NCBI GenBank assembly: GCA_016932165.1
Contig: JAFGDK010000074.1
Span: 30,202 to 94,201, forward strand
Source: Anaerolineales bacterium
GTDB lineage: Bacteria > Chloroflexota > Anaerolineae > Anaerolineales > UBA11579
Direction: 5' to 3'
DNA: 64,000 nt
Part shown: piece by piece, positions 50,770 to 59,413 of the stretch
Layout of the letters: every line of letters starts with the position of its first letter
Numbering within the stretch: position 1 is the stretch's first letter
Translations under genes and position numbers: made by a program
Notes under the pieces: generated by a model
The model's database searches: none
Told to the model about the DNA's origin: nothing
What the model saw: only the letters and a program-made list of their open reading frames with translations

Positions 50770-52287
50770 TTATTCTTTCACACTTAACTCGCGCATCTTT
50801 GCGTACAGTTCACCGAGAAGGGCATTCCCCAGTTCAGTTTCTTGATCGAACAAATTGGTGATTTCTTCTGGGTCGTTCTCAAGATCGTAAAGCTCTGATA
50901 ATGGATTTCCTTTAAGGCGTTCATAGCCAAACGATGAACCAAAGTGATGGATAAGCTTATATCGGCCTTTTCGCAGCATCAGACTTGCGTGCCTGAATGG
51001 CTCGCCTGCTTCATACTCCCGGCAGTCAGGGATATTTATCGCACGGTTCTCGGTATCGTCCTGGTTGAAGGGCGGCAAAACCTGACCCTCTGCCCACTCA
51101 GGAGTCTTTTGCCCCAGGATGGTTTTCAAAGTTGGCAGAAGATCAATGGCCGATGTGGGGACATGGATATCGATCCTGTTTTTCTGGCCAGGAGGGAAGA
51201 TTAATAGCGGCACTTTTGCGCCAGGGTCGTAGAAGCTGGGTTTCAGATGCGCCTTCAAACCTCTTTCGAAGATTTCCCCATGGTCAGAGGTCAGGAGTAT
51301 CCAGGTGTTTTCTAGCTTGCCAGTTGATTCAAGGAGAGCAAAAAGGCGGTCAATCTCGGCATCTACATACAATAAATATTCATCATATTGCTGCCGGTTA
51401 ATCAGGTTATTTGCATGCGATATTCCGGCAGACAAGAAGTGTTCAGGTTTCTCTTCAGGGGCGTATCCATCATCTTTAAAGTGCTGATGATACTCGAACC
51501 GGGTGTTGTAGGGGTCGTGAGGCGGGAAGAGGTGATAGTAGGCCAGGAAAGGTTCTTCTTCTGATTTGACGAAATTAGCCAGCCAGTCAATTGCATCTTC
51601 CAAGATAAAGTGGAAGGATTGCCCGCTCCTCGGTATCCCAAGAGGGAAAATTTCTGCTTGCTTCTGATTTGCCCTGTCGATAAGATAGGAAAGAAGTCTC
51701 GACAAAAAGACCGAGCTGGCAGCCCCCGTATCAGTGGTATCCATTGTACGGATCCAACCAATGGACGAGATATCGTTGTCTCTAAAGAATAAACTTTGTG
51801 CCGGGTTGGGCCACTTGTACAGTTCTTGCCATGGTTTCAGTTTATCCAAGGAATCTGTCAGGAAATTTAAAACATCGTTTGCCAGCAGGTTGTGTGAATA
51901 GGCGATCCGCTTGTATTCAGGGAAGGCGCTAAATAGATTGTGTTCTTTATAATAAGGGGCCAGCTTATATTTGGTCCGGAAATAAAGGTGCTGCCAAGCA
52001 AGGACACCGGTCAGCAGGCTGGTAGTGCCCGGAACCGTGAAATAGCCGCCTGCATAGTGGTTGTGGTAAACAATTGCTTTTTGAGCCAGTCTTTCCAGAT
52101 AGGGGGTGGTATTTCGGGGATAGCCATACAGGGATACATTCTTCGCTGACCAGGCATCGAACAGCAAAATTAGGATGTTTGGCAGATTGTTTTTTTCAGG
52201 ATTTGGAATTCTTGGGGCGAGGATCTTAACAATCGGAACCAGCGATGCCAGCTTGAGGAAATCCCTGCGGGTCAACTCTTTTCTCAT
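50770..52287 (-). CDS. Sulfatase/phosphoglycerol transferase-superfamily enzyme with Tat signal (copy 2)
   Basis: The 505-aa protein starts with a twin-arginine motif ('LTRRDFLKLASLVPIVK') and has the alkaline-phosphatase superfamily layout: metal site 'NILILLFDAWSAKNVSLYGY', 'TVPGTTSLLTGV' at the nucleophile region (Thr instead of the Cys/Ser of true sulfatases) and 'WILLTSDHGEIFERG' (D-H metal ligands). It probably hydrolyses or transfers a phosphate or sulfate group outside the membrane. It is about co-linear with the upstream gene, so the two are tandem duplicates. TACAAT lies 6 nt before ATG 52287. Confidence 0.85.
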   Translation of the reverse strand: MRKELTRRDFLKLASLVPIVKILAPRIPNPEKNNLPNILILLFDAWSAKNVSLYGYPRNTTPYLERLAQKAIVYHNHYAGGYFTVPGTTSLLTGVLAWQHLYFRTKYKLAPYYKEHNLFSAFPEYKRIAYSHNLLANDVLNFLTDSLDKLKPWQELYKWPNPAQSLFFRDNDISSIGWIRTMDTTDTGAASSVFLSRLLSYLIDRANQKQAEIFPLGIPRSGQSFHFILEDAIDWLANFVKSEEEPFLAYYHLFPPHDPYNTRFEYHQHFKDDGYAPEEKPEHFLSAGISHANNLINRQQYDEYLLYVDAEIDRLFALLESTGKLENTWILLTSDHGEIFERGLKAHLKPSFYDPGAKVPLLIFPPGQKNRIDIHVPTSAIDLLPTLKTILGQKTPEWAEGQVLPPFNQDDTENRAINIPDCREYEAGEPFRHASLMLRKGRYKLIHHFGSSFGYERLKGNPLSELYDLENDPEEITNLFDQETELGNALLGELYAKMRELSVKE

Positions 52288-52290
52288 CGG

Positions 52291-53829
52291 TCAATTGTAT
52301 CTTACAAGTTCTAAATTCTTTTCCAGGAGTTTATCTTCCATCATCTGCAGGAATGTTTGTGAGAGGGAATCTGAAGGGTCAAACAGGTTTTCCATCTCCT
52401 CTCGATCGTTTGCTAGATCAAATAATTCAAATCCAAAGGAGTCTGGGAGTTTACTATACTTATTTTTTGTCCCAAAAAAATAAGTGAATTTGTAGTCGTA
52501 GGCTCGGATCATAATTGTGCCATCCGATAAGGGGCCGGATTTGGGGCTCAGTCTGAAGTCGGCGGTGATGATGGCGCGCTCGGATCGGTTTTCTGTCTGG
52601 AATGGGGGAATCAACTCGCCTTCCAGCCCGGCAGGGGTGGGATTCCCAGTCAGGTGCAGGATCGTGGGTAGTAAATCCACAGTGGTCGTTAGAGCATGAA
52701 TATCAATCCGTTCCTGCTGGCCGGGCGGAAATATCAGCAATGGAACATGAACCAGCGGATTGTGGAAGGATGGGGTTCCATGTTCTGGGATTCCTCTTTC
52801 GAACATTTCTCCATGGTCCGATGTCAGGATAACGATCGTGTTTTCTAAACCCCCTTTCTGGGCTAAATTTTCCATCAGCCGCTGGAATTCTGAATCGGCA
52901 TACAGGAGATATTCATCGTACATTCTTCTGGATCCCACTTGTTCTTGGTAGGTGATCGGTTTTTGCCCGAGAAGATGGTGGGGTTTCTTAATTGGGATAA
53001 ATCCATCAGATTTAAATTGATCCACAAACTCCCGGCGGGTCCGGTATGGAGAATGAGGGGGAAGCAGGTGAATATAACTGAAGAATGGGGTGGCGCTTTC
53101 TTGCAGGTTCTCTGCAACCCAATCGATAGCGGTTTCCAGAACAAAGTTATCCTTTAGGGAGAAGGCTGGAATACCCCTTGGAAATTGTTCTCGATACTTT
53201 GCCAGGCTTATCTCTCGAAATTGGCGGTAAAACCTGGATAAGAAGACTGAATTCGCAAAACCCTCCTCCAGGTTCTCCAGGTTCCTGATCCAGGAAAGGA
53301 TTGAGATATCTTCGTCGTGCGAGAAAAGCCGATCGTACCACTTATTCGGGATGATAGAGAGATTGTACTTCGGCAACAGTTTATCTATTCCGGCAGCCAT
53401 ATTCACCAGTAACCCATTGGCAAGGGAGTTGTGGGTACAGGCTGACCGGTAATATTCGGGCAGATAATGAAAGATATTTTTTTGGTAATAGGGTTCTTGG
53501 ATATTCTCGTATGGGTTGGACCAGTACCCCTTGTGCTCCCAGGGTAATACTCCGGTGAGAAAGCTGGCGGTGCTGGGATAGGTGTAATGCCCGCTGGCGT
53601 AGTGATTGTGGTAAACAATGGCATTTTTTGCCAGCTTATCGATGTTGGGTGTTGTTTTTCGTGGATAGCCGTAGAGAGAAGTGTTTGAGGCAGACCATGA
53701 GTCGAAGATGATGACCAGTACGTTTGGTTTTTCACCGTTTATCGAGGATGTGATCTTGGGCAGGTACAGGCTGACTGGCAGCAGCGCGGCCAGTTTAAGG
53801 AAATCACGTCTGGTCAGGTGGTTATCCAT
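52291..53829 (-). CDS. Sulfatase/phosphoglycerol transferase-superfamily enzyme with Tat signal (copy 1)
   Basis: The 512-aa paralogue of the next gene has a twin-arginine signal 'LTRRDFLKLAALLPVSLYLP', 'NVLVIIFDSWSASNTSLYGY' (metal Asp), 'TYPSTASFLTGVLPWEH' at the nucleophile region and 'IVILTSDHGEMFERG'. The nucleophile could be Ser or Thr; the Cys/Ser-x-Pro-x-Arg signature of formylglycine sulfatases is absent, so an LtaS-like or phosphodiesterase role is as likely. It overlaps the nitrilase gene by 8 nt, so the nitrilase, both enzymes and perhaps the membrane protein form one operon. Confidence 0.85.
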   Translation of the reverse strand: MDNHLTRRDFLKLAALLPVSLYLPKITSSINGEKPNVLVIIFDSWSASNTSLYGYPRKTTPNIDKLAKNAIVYHNHYASGHYTYPSTASFLTGVLPWEHKGYWSNPYENIQEPYYQKNIFHYLPEYYRSACTHNSLANGLLVNMAAGIDKLLPKYNLSIIPNKWYDRLFSHDEDISILSWIRNLENLEEGFANSVFLSRFYRQFREISLAKYREQFPRGIPAFSLKDNFVLETAIDWVAENLQESATPFFSYIHLLPPHSPYRTRREFVDQFKSDGFIPIKKPHHLLGQKPITYQEQVGSRRMYDEYLLYADSEFQRLMENLAQKGGLENTIVILTSDHGEMFERGIPEHGTPSFHNPLVHVPLLIFPPGQQERIDIHALTTTVDLLPTILHLTGNPTPAGLEGELIPPFQTENRSERAIITADFRLSPKSGPLSDGTIMIRAYDYKFTYFFGTKNKYSKLPDSFGFELFDLANDREEMENLFDPSDSLSQTFLQMMEDKLLEKNLELVRYN

Positions 53830-54664
53830 TGATAATTCTCTCCAGTTCCTTCAGAACAATCCCGGGGCGCTCATCCCGAAGCAGAGGAAGGCGTGTGCGA
53901 ATATGCTGCAATTCTGACAGGTCAATCTCTACCTTGGTCAGTGCTTCATTCTGGTAGGGACCTTTACCAATCAATTCGCCATCTGGCCCGTAGACATGCG
54001 CCCCTCCCCAGAAATTAATCCCATCCTCGTACCCTACCCGGTTGGTGCTGGCAACAAAGCTGGTGAACAGACTGGCATAGGCCCGGTTGATGTGCTCCAC
54101 CCAGCGCGAGGCTTCCAATGTTGGAGAAGCGGTTAATCCGCGGGAAGGCGAAGCGGAGATGAAGATCATCAGGTCAGCGCCATCCAGCCAGAGGAGATAT
54201 GGTGGGGATGCATGCCAGAAATCCTCGCAGATCAGGATGCCCATGCGCCCAAATTGGGTATCGAAAGCCTTCACACTGTCTCCAGCCGCAAAGAACCGGC
54301 CCTCATCGAACAGGCCGTAAGTGGGCAAATACAGCTTTCGATGCACATGGACCACCTTGCCATCCGAAAGATATGCCGCCGAGATGAAATAACGGCTGCG
54401 GAGATCTTCTTCCACAAAACCAACGACCAGGTCGAGTTTTTGGCTGGCTTTAATCAGTGGGTTGAAGATGGGATCGTTGTTTGTTGGGCGGCAGGCGACT
54501 GAAGGAACCAAGTCCTGGAGGATATAACCGGTCAGCGAAAGCTCAGGGAAGACCAGCAGTTCCACATCCTGGCTGAGAGCTTTTGCGATATAGTCGAGAT
54601 GTTTCTGTAAGTTGTCGTCTGGGCAGCCTAACCGGGTATTGATCTGGGCAAGGGCAAGTTTCAT
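53822..54664 (-). CDS. Nitrilase-superfamily amidohydrolase (NAD synthase glutaminase-like)
   Basis: The 280-aa enzyme has the catalytic triad Glu41 ('VFPELSLTGY'), Lys110 ('VHRKLYLPT') and Cys146 ('GILICEDFWHA'). The 'ALAQINTRLGCPDDNLQKHL' start resembles the glutaminase domain of glutamine-dependent NAD synthetase, which would hand ammonia to NadE; here nadE is a separate gene 10 kb away. Other amidase roles remain possible. GAGGAA lies upstream of ATG 54664. It heads the minus-strand operon with the sulfatase-like genes. Confidence 0.88.
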   Translation of the reverse strand: MKLALAQINTRLGCPDDNLQKHLDYIAKALSQDVELLVFPELSLTGYILQDLVPSVACRPTNNDPIFNPLIKASQKLDLVVGFVEEDLRSRYFISAAYLSDGKVVHVHRKLYLPTYGLFDEGRFFAAGDSVKAFDTQFGRMGILICEDFWHASPPYLLWLDGADLMIFISASPSRGLTASPTLEASRWVEHINRAYASLFTSFVASTNRVGYEDGINFWGGAHVYGPDGELIGKGPYQNEALTKVEIDLSELQHIRTRLPLLRDERPGIVLKELERIING

Positions 54665-54719
54665 TTGGTTCCTCGTATTGGCGTTTCGGGGGATTTAACT
54701 TTCCTCTTACAAAATATGA

Positions 54720-54748
54720 TTGTACTCGATTTGGGGGTTATGTATAAT
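54720..54748 (+). promoter_or_regulatory. Promoter of the NfeD/slipin operon
   Basis: TTGTAC (54720-54725) and a perfect TATAAT (54743-54748) with a 17-nt spacer; ATG 54806 follows with TTGGAGG upstream. Confidence 0.6.
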
Positions 54749-54805
54749 GATATTAGCTTGGGTACTATCAATTTTCAAAGATTAGGATTTCTGTTGGAGG
54801 TGTGA

Positions 54806-55414
54806 ATGGACATTATCTTAGATCCGAATGTGGCCTATCTTCTGATCGTGGTCGGTTTCATGCTGACGATCTTTGCCATTCTCACGCCAGGGACCGGACT
54901 CTTTGAAGTTGGTGCGGTGATCGTGCTCGGTCTGGCTGCATGGCGCGTGCTGGACCTTGAGATTAATGTCTGGGCGCTGATTGTATTAGTGGCGGGTATC
55001 ATCCCCTTTATTTTTGCATTACGCAATCAACAGCGCAGGTTGAATTTGGTGCTGACCTTGGCGGCGTTTGTGATTGGCTCAGCATTCCTGTTCAGGTCTG
55101 ATACATGGTGGCGGCCGGCGGTGCATCCGGTGCTGGCGATCGTGACCTCGATAGCAGCCGGCAGCCTGATCTGGCTGATGATGGCCAAGGTGTTGGAAGC
55201 GGAGACCAAATCTCCTGCCCATGACCTAAATGTACTGATCGGCAGCATTGGCGAAGCCCGAACAGATATCCATGTGGAGGGTTCTGTGTATCTTCAGGGG
55301 GAGATGTGGACGGCGGAAAGTGAGCAGCCGATCAAGGCTGGCAGCTTTGTGAAGGTGCTCAACCGGAGTGGATTTGTACTCAAAGTGGAAGAAATCGACG
55401 AACCTGTTTTGTAA
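54806..55414 (+). CDS. NfeD-family membrane protein
   Basis: The 202-aa protein has four or so membrane helices ('AYLLIVVGFMLTIFAILTPG' is the typical NfeD start) and a C-terminal soluble OB-fold domain (about 140-200, 'LIGSIGEARTDIHVEGSVYL'). NfeD proteins partner with SPFH proteins, and a slipin gene follows 39 nt downstream, so the pair forms the usual membrane-organising module. It is the short form without the ClpP-like protease part. Confidence 0.9.
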   Translation: MDIILDPNVAYLLIVVGFMLTIFAILTPGTGLFEVGAVIVLGLAAWRVLDLEINVWALIVLVAGIIPFIFALRNQQRRLNLVLTLAAFVIGSAFLFRSDTWWRPAVHPVLAIVTSIAAGSLIWLMMAKVLEAETKSPAHDLNVLIGSIGEARTDIHVEGSVYLQGEMWTAESEQPIKAGSFVKVLNRSGFVLKVEEIDEPVL

Positions 55415-55453
55415 TCGTTCGATCTAACTATCATCTAATGAAAGGATAACTAA

Positions 55454-56314
55454 ATGGAAACAACTTTTTTGATCTGCGCAGTCGCTGCAGTGGGTGTAAT
55501 CGGAGTGGTGCTGCTCGCCACAGCCATCCGGATCGTACCGGAGTATCAGCGGCTGGTGGTGTTCCGCCTCGGGCGTTCGATCGGTGAGAAAGGCCCTGGC
55601 CTGGTCTTTTTGATCCCGGTGGTGGATTCTGCCCGCAGGGTAGATTTGCGAGAGCAAGTCAGAGAGATTCCACACCAGACTTCGATCACTAAGGACAACG
55701 CTGCCATCTCGGTGGACTTCATCTGGTATTACAAGGTGCTGGATGCTGAAGCCAGCGTGATCCAGGTGGGAAACTTCGAGAGCGCGGCAGAAGGTATGGC
55801 CACCACCACACTGCGTGCGGTGATCGGCGGTATCCCACTGGACGACGTGCTCTCAGAGCGCGACCACATCAACAACCTGCTGCGCACTCGCCTGGATGAG
55901 GTCACCGAGCGCTGGGGTGTCAAGGTGACCAACGTTGAGATCCGGGAGATCATCCCGCCGAGGGAGATCCAGGACTCGATGAACCGGCAGATGGCCGCCG
56001 AGCGTGAACGCCGCGCTCAGGTGACCCAGTCCACCGGTGAGAAGGAAGCCTCGATCAATATTGCTGACGGGAAGAAGCAGGCCGCCATTCTGGAAGCAGA
56101 AGGTCTGAGACAATCAGCCATCCTGAATGCTGAGGGATATGCCGAGGCACTGCAGTTGGTCTTCAAAGCTGCGGAAGATATTGATCAGAAAACCATGACC
56201 TTGCAGTATTTTGAAACTCTTAAGAAACTGGGGCAAGGCGCATCGACCAAATTTATCTTCCCGCTGGAATTCACCAGCATGATGGGTGATTTCATCAGGA
56301 ACGTGGAGAAATAG
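55454..56314 (+). CDS. Slipin/stomatin-like SPFH protein
   Basis: The 286-aa protein has an N-terminal hydrophobic anchor, then the SPFH domain ('VPEYQRLVVFRLGRSIGEKG', 'IPVVDSARRVDLREQV', 'ISVDFIWYYKV') and a coiled-coil ('SINIADGKKQAAILEAEGLR'). It is the stomatin partner of the NfeD protein encoded just upstream. It differs from the prohibitin-like SPFH protein at 3099, which has two membrane segments. AAAGGA precedes ATG 55454. Confidence 0.92.
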   Translation: METTFLICAVAAVGVIGVVLLATAIRIVPEYQRLVVFRLGRSIGEKGPGLVFLIPVVDSARRVDLREQVREIPHQTSITKDNAAISVDFIWYYKVLDAEASVIQVGNFESAAEGMATTTLRAVIGGIPLDDVLSERDHINNLLRTRLDEVTERWGVKVTNVEIREIIPPREIQDSMNRQMAAERERRAQVTQSTGEKEASINIADGKKQAAILEAEGLRQSAILNAEGYAEALQLVFKAAEDIDQKTMTLQYFETLKKLGQGASTKFIFPLEFTSMMGDFIRNVEK

Positions 56315-56401
56315 GGCACAATTAAACTGACAGGCAAGGGGTAATGGTATCATTCCCCTTGCCTGCTATTTAAGCTGACATTGCTAATTTATCACCCAAA
56401 T

Positions 56402-56854
56402 ATGAACGAACTGCTGTCAAAGCTCCAAATCCAGACTGCCCATTTGTTTGATCTCTCCCCACTGCGCCGGCTGGAGAAAATCTGTTTTCCGCTAGATGCC
56501 TGGCCGCTGATGGACATGATTGGGGCGCTCTCGTTTCCTAATATTGTGCGTTACAAAGCCCTGTGGGAGGGGGAGATGATCGCTTTCATCGCCGGGGAAA
56601 TCCGCTACCCGTCCCGGACGGGCTGGATCGCCACGGTCTGCGTGCACCCCGACCACCGCCGCAAAGGCATTGCCCGCACCCTGATCAGCATGACCGAGGA
56701 AGAAATGGGCCAGCCGCGCGTCCGGTTGACGGTGCGGGCAACCAATTATGCGGCAATCAATCTCTATAGGGCGGATGGCTACGTGGAGATTGACCGCTGG
56801 GTGAAGTATTACAAAGGGGAAGAAGACGCGATCGTGATGGAGAAAATCCGCTAG
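56402..56854 (+). CDS. GNAT-family N-acetyltransferase
   Basis: The 150-aa protein has the GNAT core with 'VCVHPDHRRKGIARTLI' (the Q/R-x-x-G-x-G/A acetyl-CoA loop) and 'VRATNYAAINLYRADGYVEI', as in RimI-like enzymes that acetylate protein N-termini or small amines. Start ATG 56402 ('MNELLSKLQIQTAHL') is preferred over a TTG at 56381. Target unknown. A bidirectional terminator follows. Confidence 0.85.
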   Translation: MNELLSKLQIQTAHLFDLSPLRRLEKICFPLDAWPLMDMIGALSFPNIVRYKALWEGEMIAFIAGEIRYPSRTGWIATVCVHPDHRRKGIARTLISMTEEEMGQPRVRLTVRATNYAAINLYRADGYVEIDRWVKYYKGEEDAIVMEKIR

Positions 56855-56869
56855 TTTCCAGCTAAATAA

Positions 56870-56894
56870 AAAAGTGTCCTAATGGACACTTTTT
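56870..56894. terminator. Bidirectional intrinsic terminator
   Basis: Perfect 10-bp stem (56870-56879 with 56884-56893) with an A-run on the left and a T-run on the right, loop TAAT. It serves the GNAT gene on the plus strand and the tRNA gene on the minus strand. Confidence 0.88.
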
Positions 56895-56897
56895 ACT

Positions 56898-56987
56898 TGG
56901 CGGAGAGGGAGGGATTTGAACCCTCGATACCTTTCGGTATACACGCTTTCCAAGCGTGCGCACTAGGCCAGACTATGCGACCTCTCC
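56898..56987 (-). tRNA. tRNA-Ser (anticodon GGA), with encoded CCA
   Basis: The minus-strand RNA folds as a class II tRNA: acceptor stem GGAGAGG/CCTCTCC (7 bp), D-arm, a five-bp anticodon stem CACGC/GCGTG with loop TTGGAAA (anticodon GGA, minus strand of 56949-56951), a long variable arm (TATACC-GAAA-GGTAT type) and the T-arm GGGTTCGAATCCC. The CCA end is encoded (56900-56898). The long variable arm and GGA identify tRNA-Ser reading UCC/UCU. A terminator follows at once. Confidence 0.97.
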
Positions 56988-57123
56988 ACAGCGGAGCACA
57001 TTTTACCATAACCTCGGGTTAGTTGGGTAGTTTTTGGATGAGAAGAAGTGATCTGGCACTTTGTGGTTGGGGATTAGGAGAAGAAATAATGCCATAGATT
57101 GATACAGATGTGGTTGAGAGTAT

Positions 57124-58455
57124 CTATACCGGAAATAGATAGTCGAACACACCGGGGGCATATTTCCGCACCATTTCAGAGGTGAGGGCGTTCTTTTTCA
57201 CGATCTCGGCGTAGAAATCAGCACTGGGGCGTTTCTTACGGGCCTGGGTTTTGGTATCCAGCTCCCAGAGCCCAAAGCGCCGTGTCCAGCCGTGGTTCCA
57301 CTCGAAGTTGTCCACCAAGGTCCACACAAAATAGCCTTTAATCGGGTAATTAAAATTGACTGCCTGCCAAACCTGGTGGATGTGAGCTGCCAAATACTCG
57401 CGCCGGAAAGTGTCTTCCGCGTCCTCGGTGCCGTTCTCGGTGATGATGATCGGCACGCCGAATTGGAGCGACCATTCAATTGCCTTGTAGAAGTCGTGCG
57501 GGGTGCTGGCGATCATCCCATTGGGGCTGAGCGGGGCATCTTCCGGGAATTGGGTCTCGGCGAAGAAGTTGGCCGCCCCCGCGTTGAGTTTAAAACTCAC
57601 CTCGTCGCTGGTGTAATAGTTCAGCCCAAAGAAATCCTGGGTACCTTTGGCTTCGGGGATTTGCAAGATTCTGGTGCCCACTCTTGCCTTCCCGTGGGTG
57701 AACATGTTCGGGAAGAATTCATTCATCATCTGGTGGTGCATTTTGGCCGACCAGCGGTGCAGCGGGTTGTGCGGGTTTTTGGGATTGAACCCCCGGTAGG
57801 CGTGGGCGTATCCCACGCGCGCCTCCGGCTGCATGGTTTTGATCTTCTGGTAGGCCAGGGCATGTGCCTTGGCAAAACTGGTCATTACGGTTATCGAGCG
57901 GTTCAAATCCTGCACGCCGGGTGGGAATTCGCCAGTCAGGTAGCCGAGGATTGCAGGCACGTTAGGCTCATTCGAGGTCAGCCAGGTGGTGACATAGGAT
58001 TTCAGCGCTTCGGTGACTTTCTGCACGTATACGGCAAATAATGCGGGGACTTCCTCATTCTCCCAACCGCCCATCTCTACCACCCACAATGGGTCGGTGA
58101 AGTGGTGGAAGTTGACCAGCGGGAAGATGCCCAGCTGGTCCAGCCGGCGAAGCATCTCGATGTAATGATCCAGGGCATCTTCGTCCCAGCGGTCTCGCTC
58201 GGGCTGGATGCGGCTCCATTCCACCGAAATACGGATGGCGTTGTGCCCACCTTGTTTGGCGCGGTCAAAATCCTCCCGCCAGCGGCCGCCCCACCAGTCA
58301 CAGGCCAGTCCGTTGACGTGCCCTTCGGCGATCCTTCCGGGTTCTTGCTCCCACAGGTACCACTGGTGGTTCTTGCTGTTCCCTTCCACCTGGTAGGCAG
58401 AGCTGGCTGTTCCCCATAAAAAACCTTTTGGAAAATTAAATTGTGCGTCAGGCAT
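57124..58455 (-). CDS. Beta-glucosidase (glycoside hydrolase family 1)
   Basis: The 443-aa enzyme has the GH1 signatures: 'FPKGFLWGTASSAYQVEG' at the N-terminus, acid/base Glu163 in 'TSNEPN', and nucleophile Glu340 in 'ITENGTED'. It hydrolyses beta-glucosides or beta-galactosides; no signal peptide, so cytoplasmic. ATG 58455 has AAGGGA 4 nt upstream and overlaps the end of the radical SAM gene by 8 nt; earlier in-frame codons are probably not used. Last gene of the four-gene operon. Confidence 0.93.
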   Translation of the reverse strand: MPDAQFNFPKGFLWGTASSAYQVEGNSKNHQWYLWEQEPGRIAEGHVNGLACDWWGGRWREDFDRAKQGGHNAIRISVEWSRIQPERDRWDEDALDHYIEMLRRLDQLGIFPLVNFHHFTDPLWVVEMGGWENEEVPALFAVYVQKVTEALKSYVTTWLTSNEPNVPAILGYLTGEFPPGVQDLNRSITVMTSFAKAHALAYQKIKTMQPEARVGYAHAYRGFNPKNPHNPLHRWSAKMHHQMMNEFFPNMFTHGKARVGTRILQIPEAKGTQDFFGLNYYTSDEVSFKLNAGAANFFAETQFPEDAPLSPNGMIASTPHDFYKAIEWSLQFGVPIIITENGTEDAEDTFRREYLAAHIHQVWQAVNFNYPIKGYFVWTLVDNFEWNHGWTRRFGLWELDTKTQARKKRPSADFYAEIVKKNALTSEMVRKYAPGVFDYLFPV

Positions 58456-59413
58456 AATTCCCTTCATTTGAAAAATGTTGGATCTTGTAGATGTATCCGC
58501 CGGCAAGTTTGGATTCCGCCATGACATGCTTGAGCACGTATTGCCCGCAGTTGGAGCCGATACGGTTCTCTTCCAGATCTCCCACGCTGACGATCACCTG
58601 GTAGCCAGCTTGTTCCAGCGATTCCACCACCAGGCCGCTCATCTGACCGGTCTTGGTATCGATGTACGAGTCCAGGCCATGGCTCTCGGCGGTGTAAGTC
58701 GGGTTCAACGGCGTGATCTTGATCAGGAATTTCTCCGGGGAGAAATGGGGAGTCAGATCTTCCGGGCGCAGGGGGATTTCCTTTGCCAGGGCAAAGTTGA
58801 GGGTGATTTTGCGGTCTCCGGGGCGAAAATAGCGGTCTCCGAAGGCGCGCATTTCCTCAAAGGACCAGGTCTTCACCGGGATCAGTTTCTTGCGCAGCTC
58901 CTGGTCGGAAGTGTGGAGAGAAAATTGGAACTGGAACTGGCCGCTGGCATAATACTGGTTCTTGACCTCGATCAGCTGCTCGAAGAAGTGATCCACGCCG
59001 CGCGGGGCAATTGTTGAGAGCGATGGCATCAACCCAGGGGCTCTGTAATGGGTTGGCAGGGTCTTCAACACCTCCAGTACGTCTGGGTTGAAGGTCGGCT
59101 CACCCATGCGGGCAAACTGGATCTTGAACTGTTTGCAAGGGATTACCCCGTCAGGATAGTGCCGGTAAACCATGTAATCCAGCTGGGCCAGCAGCCTTTC
59201 GGTGCTGATCTTGCCGTGGTAGAAGCCGCCAGCATCGCACATTTGGCATTCCACCGGGCAACCGTAAAGGGTAGAGAGCATCAGCACCCATTTATCTTCC
59301 CGCGGCCTGGGTGGCTGTACCGCTTCTACAAACTCGACCAGTTCGCCGTCGTCGAATTTACCCACATAGACTACAGCAATATCATCTGAACCCACTTGTG
59401 CTTCGATTATCAT
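58448..59413 (-). CDS. RlmN/Cfr-like radical SAM protein of unknown target
   Basis: The 321-aa protein has 'STLYGCPVECQMCDAGG' (C52, C56, C59), the RlmN/Cfr pattern C-x3-C-x2-C, 'FARMGEPTFNPDVLEVL' (the GEP SAM-binding motif) and C-terminal 'GSNCGQY', matching the Cys that forms methyl-Cys in RlmN. The helix-hairpin-helix-like N-terminal domain of RlmN that binds rRNA is missing, so it is probably not the 23S rRNA methylase itself. It overlaps both neighbours and should act in the same process as the FAD oxidoreductase and the hydrolase. Confidence 0.82.
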   Translation of the reverse strand: MIIEAQVGSDDIAVVYVGKFDDGELVEFVEAVQPPRPREDKWVLMLSTLYGCPVECQMCDAGGFYHGKISTERLLAQLDYMVYRHYPDGVIPCKQFKIQFARMGEPTFNPDVLEVLKTLPTHYRAPGLMPSLSTIAPRGVDHFFEQLIEVKNQYYASGQFQFQFSLHTSDQELRKKLIPVKTWSFEEMRAFGDRYFRPGDRKITLNFALAKEIPLRPEDLTPHFSPEKFLIKITPLNPTYTAESHGLDSYIDTKTGQMSGLVVESLEQAGYQVIVSVGDLEENRIGSNCGQYVLKHVMAESKLAGGYIYKIQHFSNEGNYA

